Shown here: positions 35,015 to 43,303 of the stretch, one piece after another
Layout of the letters: each line of letters opens with the position of its first letter
How positions within the stretch are numbered: position 1 is the first letter of the stretch
DNA from: Paenibacillus naphthalenovorans
Lineage (GTDB): Bacteria > Bacillota > Bacilli > Paenibacillales > NBRC-103111
Assembly: GCF_900099895.1 (NCBI RefSeq)
Contig: NZ_FNDY01000030.1
Coordinates: 1-56,076 of the forward strand
Direction: 5' to 3'
DNA length: 56,076 bases
Translations under genes and position numbers: made by a program
The notes under the pieces: generated by a model
What the model was told of the DNA's origin: nothing
Database searches by the model: none
What the model saw: the letters and a program-made list of their open reading frames with translations, nothing else

Positions 35015-36355
35015 ATGGGGAAATATTTTGGGACGGACGGCGTACGAGGGGTCGCCAATCAGGGATTGACGCCGGAGCTTGCATATAAAATCGGCCGCTG
35101 CGGCGGCTTTGTTCTTGCCGGGAGAGTGGAAAAACCGAATGTCGTGATCGGCCGAGATACGCGGATTTCCGGCCCGATGCTGGAGGCCGCGCTAGTGGCA
35201 GGGCTGCTGTCGATCGGCGCAAACGTCATCCGTCTTGGTGTCGTGACGACGCCGGCGGTTGCTTATTTGACCCGGACGCTGAAAGCGGACGCGGGAGTTA
35301 TGATTTCGGCCAGCCATAATCCGGTTGAGGATAATGGCATCAAGTTCTTCGGGGCCGATGGCTTTAAGCTGTCCGATGAGACGGAGCTTGAGATCGAACG
35401 GTTGATGGATGCGGAGCTTGACGAGCTTCCGCGGCCGGTAGGCGGCGAGATTGGAACGGTTCTGGACAACGATCAGGCTAAATACATGTACCTGGATTAC
35501 GTAAAATCGACGGTCGATTCTTCCTTCAAAGGCTGCCGCATCGTACTCGATTGCGCTCACGGGGCGGCCTATGAGCTTGCTCCCAAGGTATTTGAGGAAC
35601 TGGGAGCCGAGGTGATCTCCATCGGCGCGGAGCCGGACGGACGCAATATTAACGAAGGCTTCGGTTCGACGCATCCTGAAAAGCTCCAGAAGCTTGTGGT
35701 GGAGCGGGGCGCTCAAATCGGGCTTGCCTTCGACGGCGATGCGGACCGCCTGATCGCTATTGATGAGAATGGCGAGGAAGTAGACGGCGACTATATTCTG
35801 AGCATTTGCGGACAAGCGATGAATCAGGCGGGCAAGCTGCGTCAGCAAACGATTGTGACTACGGTGATGAGCAATATCGGCTTTTTCAAGGGCATCGAGT
35901 CGCTTGGCATGAAGGCGGCCAAGACGGCTGTCGGAGACCGCTACGTCATGGAGGAAATGCGCAAAGGCGGCTATAATCTCGGCGGAGAACAGTCCGGGCA
36001 CGTTATTTTCCTCGACTACAATACGACGGGAGACGGTATTTTGACTGCCCTTCAGTTGATGGATACGGTCGTGAAGTCAGGCAAAAAGTTGAGCGAGCTG
36101 AAGCAAATTATGCGCAAGTACCCGCAAACGCTGGTGAATGTACGTGTAGCCGACAAAAGCAAGCTGAAGGACAATGCCGCTGTGGAATTGGCGATACGCA
36201 AAGTCGAGGAAGAACTCGGCGACAACGGGCGCGTACTGGTCCGCCCATCTGGCACCGAATCCCTGATCCGCGTCATGGCGGAAGGACCGGACAAGGAGCA
36301 GGTGGAAGCTTACGTCCAGCAAATTGCCGAAGTGATTCAGCGGGAGTTGGCTTAA
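35015..36355 (+). CDS. glmM: Phosphoglucosamine mutase GlmM
   Basis: A 446-residue alpha-D-phosphohexomutase that converts glucosamine-6-phosphate to glucosamine-1-phosphate for peptidoglycan synthesis. The phosphorylated Ser100 lies in ISASHNP, the magnesium loop is FDGDADR, and the C-terminal phosphate-binding loop is RPSGTE. The ATG at 35015 has GAGGAGAG upstream. GlmM also inhibits CdaA in related bacteria, in keeping with the neighbouring genes. Confidence 0.97.
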   Translation: MGKYFGTDGVRGVANQGLTPELAYKIGRCGGFVLAGRVEKPNVVIGRDTRISGPMLEAALVAGLLSIGANVIRLGVVTTPAVAYLTRTLKADAGVMISASHNPVEDNGIKFFGADGFKLSDETELEIERLMDAELDELPRPVGGEIGTVLDNDQAKYMYLDYVKSTVDSSFKGCRIVLDCAHGAAYELAPKVFEELGAEVISIGAEPDGRNINEGFGSTHPEKLQKLVVERGAQIGLAFDGDADRLIAIDENGEEVDGDYILSICGQAMNQAGKLRQQTIVTTVMSNIGFFKGIESLGMKAAKTAVGDRYVMEEMRKGGYNLGGEQSGHVIFLDYNTTGDGILTALQLMDTVVKSGKKLSELKQIMRKYPQTLVNVRVADKSKLKDNAAVELAIRKVEEELGDNGRVLVRPSGTESLIRVMAEGPDKEQVEAYVQQIAEVIQRELA

Positions 36356-36390
36356 TTCGCCTTTTTGCAGGAAATTTGAGTGCGTTAGAC

Positions 36391-36438
36391 CCCCAGCCTT
36401 ACGGTTTCGGGATCAGCTCCCGAATTGTGAGGCTGGGA
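36391..36438 (+). terminator. Hairpin between glmM and glmS
   Basis: CCCAGCCTTAC pairs with GTGAGGCTGGG, with an inner TTCGGGA / TCCCGAA stem. A long, stable hairpin with only a modest T-tract. Confidence 0.65.
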
Positions 36439-36495
36439 TTCTATATAAGGGCATAGTGCCGAAATAATTAATGAAAACACCATGAAAAATAGAGG

Positions 36496-36524
36496 TTGCA
36501 CATCGATGGCAAAATGAATAAGAT
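36496..36524 (+). promoter_or_regulatory. Probable glmS promoter
   Basis: TTGCAC (36496-36501), 17-nt spacer, TAAGAT (36519-36524), about 50 nt upstream of the ribozyme cleavage site, so the cleaved 5' leader would be short as in other glmS genes. Confidence 0.55.
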
Positions 36525-36570
36525 GGGATTATATTTATTCTGAAGAGAAAGGTGGGTAGTATATTTTGTC

Positions 36571-36845
36571 ATACGAAGCGCCAGAACTGAGCGGCTGTTT
36601 CTGATGGTTTAAGTTTCTGCGAATCCGGTCCTTCCAGTCTCGGGTACTGCCGGGATCCGTACATTTTTTTCTTGGACAGCGCGGAAAGCAAAAGCATATC
36701 AGGGGGCGGCTCAGTTGACGAGGTGAAGGTGTTCGAAGGATTCGGCGGGGGCCTTCCGGTGATGATCCATACCGTAAGTCGAAATGCAAAACGTCCGGGC
36801 GACCGGGCGGACAAGAGTTCGACGGGATCAAGTGGAATGATTATG
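36571..36845 (+). promoter_or_regulatory. glmS ribozyme/riboswitch
   Basis: The self-cleaving riboswitch that senses glucosamine-6-phosphate. The cleavage-site core AAGCGCCAGAACTG is at 36576-36589, with the scissile bond expected between A36577 and G36578. The conserved 3' part GACGAGGTGAAGGT at about 36717-36730 and the pseudoknot domain (CCGTAAG, then GGCGGACAAG) follow. The region between the two is an expanded P1/P2 arm. Glucosamine-6-phosphate made by GlmS triggers cleavage and mRNA decay, giving feedback control of the gene downstream. Confidence 0.93.
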
Positions 36846-36874
36846 TGTTGTATACTGTAGGAGGTACTTATTCT

Positions 36875-38704
36875 ATGTGTGGTATTGTTGGTTATGTAGG
36901 GAATCGTAATTCTCAAAATATATTGATTGAAGGATTAAAGAAATTGGAGTATCGCGGGTATGACTCAGCCGGTGTAGCCGTCTATACATCCGAAGGGCTT
37001 CAGGTCAAAAAATCGAAGGGCCGTCTGGCCAATCTGGAATCCAAGCTCGGAGAAACGCCGCTGAACGGAACGATCGGGATCGGACATACCCGTTGGGCGA
37101 CGCACGGCAAACCGTCGGATGTCAACTCGCATCCCCATACGGACAATTCTCTTAAGTTTTCCGTAGTGCATAACGGGATTATCGAGAACTACATGGTGCT
37201 CAAAGAGGAGCTGGCGGCGCAAGGTCACGTATTCGTATCCGAAACGGATACAGAAGTGATTTCTCACCTGATTGCAAGCCTGTATGAAGGCGACATTGTC
37301 AAAGCCGTGCAAAAAGCGGTCAGCCGGATGAAAGGCGCTTATGCACTTGGGGTATTGACAGAGCATGAACCGGATAAGCTGGTTGCGGTTCGTTTATCCA
37401 GCCCGCTCATCATTGGTGTGGGTGAAGGTGAGAACTTTATCGGCTCCGATATTCCGGCGATCCTCGAATATACGCGAAATGTGTATATTTTGAATGATGG
37501 AGAAATGGCTGTTCTGACAAGAGACGGTGTCGAATTAATGACGATTGAGGGGAATTTTATTTCCCGGGAATTATTTCATGTCGATTGGGATATCGTCACC
37601 GCGGAAAAAGCCGGATACGACCACTTTATGTTGAAAGAGATCCACGAGCAGCCTAAAGCTTACCGTGACACCATGGGCTCCAGATTGGATCCGTCCGGCA
37701 AAAAAGTTGTACTGAATGAAGTCGGAATGACGCCGCAGCAGATCAAGGCAATTCGTCACGTTCATATTGTGGCCTGCGGAACGGCTTACCATGCAGGACT
37801 TGTCGGCAAATCGGTAATTGAGAAGCTGGCGCGTATTCCGGTGGAAACGGACGTAGCTTCCGAGTACCGTTACCGTGCTCCGATCATTACTCCGGAAACG
37901 TTGGTTATCGTTGTGAGCCAATCCGGGGAAACGGCAGACACGCTTGCTGCGCTCCGTGAAGCCAAACGCTGCGGTGCGCGTGTGCTGGCCATCACTAACG
38001 TAGTGGGCAGCTCGGTTGCCCGTGAAGCGGATGATGTCATTACCACTTGGGCCGGCCCGGAAATCGCCGTAGCCTCGACCAAGGCCTATACGTCGCAGTT
38101 GATCGCTTTCTATTTGCTCGGATTGTACCTTGCTCAAACACTGGGTTCGCAAGATGATGCCTACATCGCGGAAGTCATCGCCGAGTTGAAAGAGCTGCCT
38201 GAGAAGGTGGAGCGTATTCTCGCTCAATCGGAGGCCATCAAGAATGTGGCGGAGCAAATCGCCACGCACGACAACCTGTTCTTCATCGGCCGCGGCCTCG
38301 ATTATGCTGTAGCTCTGGAAGGCTCCCTGAAGCTGAAGGAGATTTCTTATATTCACTCCGAGGCTTATGCAGCCGGAGAGTTGAAGCACGGAACGCTGGC
38401 CCTGATCGAAGAAGGCATCCCGGTCATCGCGTTGGCGACACAGGAGGACCTGTTCGAAAAGACGGTAAGCAACATAAAAGAAGTTACGGCCCGCGGCGCG
38501 CATGTATTCGGCATCCATTCGGAAGGGCATTACGAGCTTGCCAAGGCAGTCGATGAAGTGTTCGCCATTCCCGCAACGTTGCCTCTGTTAACCCCGGCAT
38601 TGTCCGTTGTGCCGCTGCAGCTGCTGAGCTACTACGCCTCACTGGCCCGCGGCAACGATGTCGACAAGCCACGGAATTTGGCAAAGAGCGTGACGGTGGA
38701 GTAG
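36875..38704 (+). CDS. glmS: Glutamine-fructose-6-phosphate aminotransferase GlmS
   Basis: A 609-residue enzyme making glucosamine-6-phosphate, the first committed step to UDP-GlcNAc. After Met removal Cys2 (CGIVGYVG) is the glutaminase nucleophile; two SIS domains follow, and the C-terminus ends in NLAKSVTVE, the canonical end. The ATG at 36875 has AGGAGG 9 nt upstream; in-frame codons before it belong to the leader. The last codons form the recognition site for Tn7-type TnsD proteins, and a Tn7-like element is inserted 26 bp beyond the stop. Confidence 0.98.
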   Translation: MCGIVGYVGNRNSQNILIEGLKKLEYRGYDSAGVAVYTSEGLQVKKSKGRLANLESKLGETPLNGTIGIGHTRWATHGKPSDVNSHPHTDNSLKFSVVHNGIIENYMVLKEELAAQGHVFVSETDTEVISHLIASLYEGDIVKAVQKAVSRMKGAYALGVLTEHEPDKLVAVRLSSPLIIGVGEGENFIGSDIPAILEYTRNVYILNDGEMAVLTRDGVELMTIEGNFISRELFHVDWDIVTAEKAGYDHFMLKEIHEQPKAYRDTMGSRLDPSGKKVVLNEVGMTPQQIKAIRHVHIVACGTAYHAGLVGKSVIEKLARIPVETDVASEYRYRAPIITPETLVIVVSQSGETADTLAALREAKRCGARVLAITNVVGSSVAREADDVITTWAGPEIAVASTKAYTSQLIAFYLLGLYLAQTLGSQDDAYIAEVIAELKELPEKVERILAQSEAIKNVAEQIATHDNLFFIGRGLDYAVALEGSLKLKEISYIHSEAYAAGELKHGTLALIEEGIPVIALATQEDLFEKTVSNIKEVTARGAHVFGIHSEGHYELAKAVDEVFAIPATLPLLTPALSVVPLQLLSYYASLARGNDVDKPRNLAKSVTVE

Positions 38705-38730
38705 TTAGCGATATTGGGTAGTTTTTGTAG
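38650..38730 (+). other. attTn7 (TnsD recognition region plus insertion site)
   Basis: The conserved end of glmS encoding NLAKSVTVE plus 26 bp after the stop. In E. coli, TnsD binds the glmS end and directs insertion about 25 bp downstream; here the element begins at the equivalent place. Confidence 0.88.
38726..38730 (+). repeat. Target site duplication TGTAG, glmS side
   Basis: TGTAG directly precedes the terminal TGT of the element and recurs at 54822-54826 directly after the terminal ACA. A 5-bp duplication is the Tn7 standard. Confidence 0.92.
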
Positions 38731-38796
38731 TGTTGTCTGATAATAAAGTCGTTTAATTTATAATAAAGTTGTTTAATTCATAATAAAGTTGTTTAA
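38731..38796 (+). repeat. glmS-proximal (right-type) transposon end with three tandem TnsB sites
   Basis: After the terminal TGTTGTCTGA come three copies of TAATAAAGTYGTTTAA at 38741-38756, 38761-38776 and 38781-38796, with a strict 20-bp period. Tandem sites at the target-proximal end correspond to the Tn7 right end. Confidence 0.88.
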
Positions 38797-38848
38797 AAAT
38801 CAGCGGATCTGAAACAACACAGAGAATTACAATAACAACTTAGATGTA

Positions 38849-38887
38849 GAACCCCGCAATTTCAGATAATTGCGGGGTTCTTTTTTG
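38849..38887. terminator. Strong terminator just inside the proximal end
   Basis: Stem GAACCCCGCAATT / AATTGCGGGGTTC with a 6-nt loop and a T-run on the plus strand. It would stop glmS read-through from entering the transposon. Confidence 0.88.
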
Positions 38888-38908
38888 TAACTAAGGGTGG
38901 TGTAAGTA

Positions 38909-39123
38909 ATGTCCATTGGAGGACGCATCAAACAGATTCGTCTAGAGAATAACCTGAATCAAAAAACATTTTCTGAAGAGTTTTTCAATCTGATCTAAAT
39001 TGGTTGATAAGTGATATGAAGATTTCACAAGAAAAGAATTGGACTGATGCCAATGATTCTGAAGTTGAAATGCTTCATAACTATAGAAAGCTTGATGAAA
39101 TTGATAAGCAAGAAATTGTGTAG
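38909..39123 (+). pseudogene. Decayed XRE-family regulator
   Basis: An ATG at 38909 with GGTGGTGTAAG upstream opens a frame reading as the start of an XRE helix-turn-helix (GGRIKQIRLENNLNQKTF) that stops at 38996. Immediately after, in another frame, comes a typical regulator tail (LNWLISD, then LHNYRKLDEIDKQEI) ending at a TAG at 39121. The middle of the helix-turn-helix domain is missing, so this is an internally deleted, frameshifted remnant. Confidence 0.72.
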
Positions 39124-39185
39124 TACATAAACATAAAGCTTAGATTACGAGGTCAGAAAAATAATAATAATTTGCGGTGATTTGA

Positions 39186-39909
39186 ATGGGATACGATGAA
39201 ACAAACGAAGAGTATATTATCGAATTTCCAAAGAAGGGAAAACAGGTATTCACTGAAACTGCTGAATATTATGAGTTTGCTCACTTTGGGTGGGGAATAA
39301 AGTCTCAATTCTATGGTTATATCAGCGGATACAAAGGTGTTGCTGATATAGCTGTAGACTTTGCTGTTCGCTCAAGAGATATTAGAACAATTAGACACGT
39401 TTGTCTTTCCAATAATGTTTAACTATAGGCAGTTTTTGGAGCTGTCACTTAAGGCACTGTATTTAGGTTATTCCAATGATTCATCGAAACACAAAATATC
39501 TATAATCAAGGATGCTGGCCATAATCTAATGAAAATGTGGAACTACCTTGAACCAATTTTGATCGAAGCAAGCGGCAGTACTGCAGACAAGAATATGGTT
39601 TCAGTTGTAAAAAGCTATGTAGAGCAATTTCATCAAATGGATAAAACCTCATTTAGCTTTCGGTATCCAATAACAAAAGAGATGGTTCCTGTTTTTCAAG
39701 ATGAACAACGTATTGATTTGATAAATCTAAAAAATTGTGTGCAGGAACTAAGCAACTTCTTTGATGGAATGGATGGATTACTAGATGACCAGAAACGGTC
39801 AAAAGAAGAAGCTGAAGCAATCATAAGAGAAATAAATGCAGAGATAGAAGCAGAATTTAGAGCCGAGATGATGAAAGAAATGAGATCAAATTATGATTGG
39901 GACTATTAA
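39186..39909 (+). pseudogene. Frameshifted gene of unknown function (HEPN-like C-terminal half)
   Basis: Two overlapping frames look like one broken gene. The first (ATG 39186, stop 39422) encodes about 60 plausible residues ending near DIAVDFAV; the second continues in the +1 frame from about 39361 to 39909. The second part contains FNYRQFLELSLKALYLG and KDAGHNLMKMWNYLEPIL, a helical pattern seen in HEPN-like proteins. A single indel around 39355-39375 would fuse them into about 240 residues. Whether the C-terminal frame is expressed alone from TTG 39361 is unclear. It lies between the transposon end and the tns operon, so it is cargo. Confidence 0.55.
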
Positions 39910-39972
39910 AGTTTGAAAAATCCGACTACCGATTTAATGTGTTTAAAATTCGGAATTCCGATAATACTAAAT

Positions 39973-39998
39973 CCTGATAGGAAAACAATATCAGGAGG
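39973..39998 (+). promoter_or_regulatory. Hairpin overlapping the ribosome binding site of the tns operon
   Basis: CCTGATA (39973-39979) can pair with TATCAGG (39989-39995), covering part of AGGAGG (39993-39998) that serves the ATG at 40008. It could be an RNA switch limiting translation or, as DNA, an operator dyad. Confidence 0.5.
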
Positions 39999-40007
39999 TA
40001 GCTTCAA

Positions 40008-40337
40008 ATGAACGTCACTACAATGAATGGTATCGCTGTAGTAACCGCTGGTGGTATCCGGTTTTTGGACAAGTCCTACACCTGTCCCTTGGCCATTCAA
40101 GAGCGTTGGTTCGAGAAGGCTCATCTGAAGGGATTTAGGTTTGTGCCGATCTATTACCTATCAAACGAGCTCTCCCAGATTTACTTTCTTCACGATGATG
40201 AGATTGTAACTTGCTACGAGATTCATAGAGGACAGCCGTCATTTCAAAAGCTAGAGAAGTACTTCAGTAGCATTCAACGGTTAAAGAGGCAGAGGGCCCG
40301 AATCATTAAGCCAAACGTGGCTAATAAGGAGAACTAG
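40008..40337 (+). CDS. Stand-alone TnsB/Mu-type beta-barrel domain protein, first gene of the tns operon
   Basis: A 109-residue protein with AGGAGG upstream, ending one base before the tnsA ATG. Residues about 10-75 align by eye with the C-terminal beta-barrel of this element's TnsB. Shared landmarks include VT-x2-GIRF, K, Y-x-C, AI-x-E-x-WF, KG, a YFL block and EI-x2-CY. I count about 25 identities over roughly 65 positions. The catalytic DDE domain and DNA-binding domains are absent. In Mu-type transposases this barrel contributes to DNA and partner contacts, so a free copy could compete with or assist TnsB, or regulate the operon. It is not one of the five classical Tns proteins. The homology is direct; the role is inference. 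Confidence 0.78.
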   Translation: MNVTTMNGIAVVTAGGIRFLDKSYTCPLAIQERWFEKAHLKGFRFVPIYYLSNELSQIYFLHDDEIVTCYEIHRGQPSFQKLEKYFSSIQRLKRQRARIIKPNVANKEN

Positions 40338-41162
40338 ATGGCTAAACGGTCTACAGGATGGACGGAAAACAAAATAGCCCGTTATGAAAAAGAAGGCCGT
40401 GGGAAAGGTGAATTCGGGTCGTACAAGCCTTGGCTAACGATTCAGGACGTTCCATCAGAAGGACGGTCACATCGACCTAAAGGATGGAAAACAAAGCGGA
40501 TTCATCATTTGTTGTCTGACCTTGAACTGAAGTACTTTCATTGCCTGGAGTGGGCTGACGATGTTATCGACATACGCGAACAGTTTCCAATAGATCGTGA
40601 GGCAACCCTTAAGATTGCAGAAGAAAAAGGCATCAATCATCCAACGGATAACGAATCTGGTACACCGATTGTCTCCACCACTGACTTTCTAATTACGGTT
40701 AGAAGAAATGGTAAGATTGCATACCTTGCCAGATCAACCAAGCCTGCTAGTAAGGTTCATGACAAGCGCGCTATAGAAAAGCTTGAGATTGAAAGAGAGT
40801 ATTGGACTAGACAAAACGTAAGTTGGGGTATTGTGACGGAACGGAATATTGAGAAAGTGTTTTCAGATAACATGAAAGTCTTCCATCCCGCTTATTTCGA
40901 ATTAGAAGAGGATTTATATTCCCGTAAGGATGATCTGCTATATTATCTCAGTCAATTAAATGCACCTTTATCAAAAGAACTTTTAGAGTTCGATCGGTAC
41001 TTTGGAATTAGTGAAGGATCTGGATTGGCATTATTCAAGCACTTGGTGGCAACTAAGGTAATTGGATTCGACATAAAAACTAAGAAATTTCATTCAAGAA
41101 TTAATTCCTCTGAGTTCAGTTACCCGCACATTAAGGAACTAGGCAGGCGAGAAGTAAAATGA
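40338..41162 (+). CDS. tnsA: Tn7-like endonuclease TnsA
   Basis: A 274-residue restriction-fold nuclease that cuts the 5' ends of the transposon and allows cut-and-paste movement. Catalytic residues are Glu63 (SDLELKYF), Asp116 (STTDFLI) and Lys135 (ARSTKP), close to Glu63, Asp114 and Lys132 of E. coli TnsA. The C-terminal half (about 170-274) is a winged-helix-like TnsC-interacting domain. The ATG at 40338 follows AAGGAG inside the preceding gene, and the end overlaps tnsB by 4 nt. Confidence 0.93.
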   Translation: MAKRSTGWTENKIARYEKEGRGKGEFGSYKPWLTIQDVPSEGRSHRPKGWKTKRIHHLLSDLELKYFHCLEWADDVIDIREQFPIDREATLKIAEEKGINHPTDNESGTPIVSTTDFLITVRRNGKIAYLARSTKPASKVHDKRAIEKLEIEREYWTRQNVSWGIVTERNIEKVFSDNMKVFHPAYFELEEDLYSRKDDLLYYLSQLNAPLSKELLEFDRYFGISEGSGLALFKHLVATKVIGFDIKTKKFHSRINSSEFSYPHIKELGRREVK

Positions 41163-43303
41163 TCCTTAGCGTTAACGAAATTCTTCAGGAAGTTGAAACA
41201 AACATTAAGTACAGGATTTTATGGGTTGATGAAGGGAATGCCATCTCCTATTTGATCGATATTAGTGATGAAAACGAAAAAGCACTCCCACTGAAGAGAA
41301 ATTTATCAGAACTTCGGGAGGAGCTCATTATCGGTAAACTCATTAAGGTCAAAGAGGATCCGTATTTTTCAGTTGTTCAACAGCAACCGAATGAGAAGAA
41401 TGCATCGTTGCGCGACGCAGCTTGGAATATGATAAAGGATTATACCAAAGATGAGCCCCGGATCTTCGAAAAATCCTATCGAACAAGAGTTTTTTCGGAA
41501 ATTATGAAAGTCCATAATATTTCATATCCCGGCTTACGAAAGTACTTCCGTAAGTTCTGGCAACGGGGGAAAACTCCAAACTCCTTGCTTCCCGATTATC
41601 ACAAGTCTGGAGCTAGAGGACAGGAACGGGAGATCAAGGATAAGAAGCGCGGTAGGCCAAGAAAGTATAGCGGAGAAGGAATAAATGTTGATGAGGCAAC
41701 CAAAAAAATATTCTTACTTGCCATTGATAAGTACCTCTTAAATCAACAAGAGCTTAGTGTTACAAAGGCCTACGAGTTCATGCTTAAAGACCATTATGCT
41801 TCGGACTTTTACTACGATAACGGCATTCTTGTCATGGAGTTTGAGGATCCTAACAAGATCCCTTCAGAGAATCAGTTCCGATACTGGTTACAGAAAGAGT
41901 ACAAACCGAAAGATACATTACTCGCTAGGAAGGGGAAACGAAAGTACGGTAAGGACCACAGAGAGTTACTGAGTTCCTCAACGGCTGAAGTTTATGGACC
42001 CGGAGCGAGGTTTCAAATAGATGCTACAACAGTGAATGCATATATTATTAGTCGTGACAATCCCAATTGGATAATTGGGAGACCTGTACTTTATTTGGTT
42101 GTCGATGTTTTTAGTCGTCTTGTTGTTGGTATGTATGTAGGATTGGAAGGGCCATCTTGGACAGGAGCTATGATGGCAATTGCCAATACTGCAATGGATA
42201 AAGTGAAATATTGCGCAGAGTATGGAATTCATATTACTAAGAGCGCGTGGCCTTGCGAGCATCTACCCGAGATTTTATTAGGTGACAGAGGCGAGCTTGA
42301 GGGATATCAACCGGAACGTTTGGTTGAAGCCTTCAACCTTCATTTGGAGAACGCTGCACCTTATCGTGCGGATTGGAAGGGGATCGTCGAGAAACGATTT
42401 GATGTAACGGACCAGAAAGTGAAGCCCTTCTTACCGGGTTACGTTCAGAAGGATGCTGCCGAAAGAGGGGCTCCTGATTATAGATTACAAGCCAGATTAA
42501 CAATGGAGCAGTTCACCCAGATTATTATAAAGCAAGTCCTAGCCTACAATAGGAGTCATTATATAGAGGATTATCCACTCGACCGAGATATGATTGTGGA
42601 TGATGTTGATCCTGTCCCACTATCCCTTTGGAGTTGGGGGTTAGAACATCGCACTGGTAGATTAAGATACTATACAGAAGCTCAGGTCAGATTCCATCTT
42701 CTCCCCCGTGAATCCGTTTCTGTCACCCAAAGTGGAATTCGATTCAATTCCAAACTATTATACAGCTGTGAACGAGCGATTACGGAAAATTGGTTCTCCA
42801 CAGCCCGTAATAAAGGTGCTTGGGATATTCAGATATCTTACGATCCCAGAAATATGTCGAACCTCTATTTCCTTAACGAGCTGACCGGGGAAATAGAAGC
42901 GTGTTACTTACTCCCGGATAGTCAGATTTACGAAGGCTTATCATTGGATGAGATCAAGTATCTTATTGAACAGGAAAAAATGAAGCGCGCCCAACTGAAG
43001 CATGAGGAACTAAAGGTTCAACTTGGCTTCATGGAGGATGCCGAACAAGATGTAAAAAGGGCTGTAAAAGAAGCTGAGAGCGGTCGTACGTATGGATTAA
43101 GTAAAGCAGCGCCAATCGGGTCTATTCGGGAAAATCGGAAGAGTGAAAAAGAATCCCGTAGAAAAGAGGATTCGTTCAGTTTTGTCAATCATTCCGAGAC
43201 GCAAGCTGAAGTGATCCCTTTCAACAAGGATCAAAACGAAGATGAATACAAAAGACCGTCCATCAAGGAGTTATTGAGGCGTCGGAAGGAGCAGAGAGAA
43301 TGA
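41159..43303 (+). CDS. tnsB: Tn7-like DDE transposase TnsB
   Basis: A 714-residue transposase that binds the end repeats and does 3' cleavage and strand transfer. The catalytic triad is Asp288 (FQIDATT), Asp376 (LLGDRGE) and Glu411 (GIVEKRF), with spacing 88 and 35 identical to E. coli TnsB (273, 361, 396). N-terminal helix-turn-helix DNA-binding domains precede it, and a beta-barrel (about 510-590) follows, the part shared with the small protein at 40008. The C-terminal tail is charged and ends in a short segment likely to contact TnsC. Overlaps both neighbours by 4 nt. Confidence 0.96.
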   Translation: MILSVNEILQEVETNIKYRILWVDEGNAISYLIDISDENEKALPLKRNLSELREELIIGKLIKVKEDPYFSVVQQQPNEKNASLRDAAWNMIKDYTKDEPRIFEKSYRTRVFSEIMKVHNISYPGLRKYFRKFWQRGKTPNSLLPDYHKSGARGQEREIKDKKRGRPRKYSGEGINVDEATKKIFLLAIDKYLLNQQELSVTKAYEFMLKDHYASDFYYDNGILVMEFEDPNKIPSENQFRYWLQKEYKPKDTLLARKGKRKYGKDHRELLSSSTAEVYGPGARFQIDATTVNAYIISRDNPNWIIGRPVLYLVVDVFSRLVVGMYVGLEGPSWTGAMMAIANTAMDKVKYCAEYGIHITKSAWPCEHLPEILLGDRGELEGYQPERLVEAFNLHLENAAPYRADWKGIVEKRFDVTDQKVKPFLPGYVQKDAAERGAPDYRLQARLTMEQFTQIIIKQVLAYNRSHYIEDYPLDRDMIVDDVDPVPLSLWSWGLEHRTGRLRYYTEAQVRFHLLPRESVSVTQSGIRFNSKLLYSCERAITENWFSTARNKGAWDIQISYDPRNMSNLYFLNELTGEIEACYLLPDSQIYEGLSLDEIKYLIEQEKMKRAQLKHEELKVQLGFMEDAEQDVKRAVKEAESGRTYGLSKAAPIGSIRENRKSEKESRRKEDSFSFVNHSETQAEVIPFNKDQNEDEYKRPSIKELLRRRKEQRE

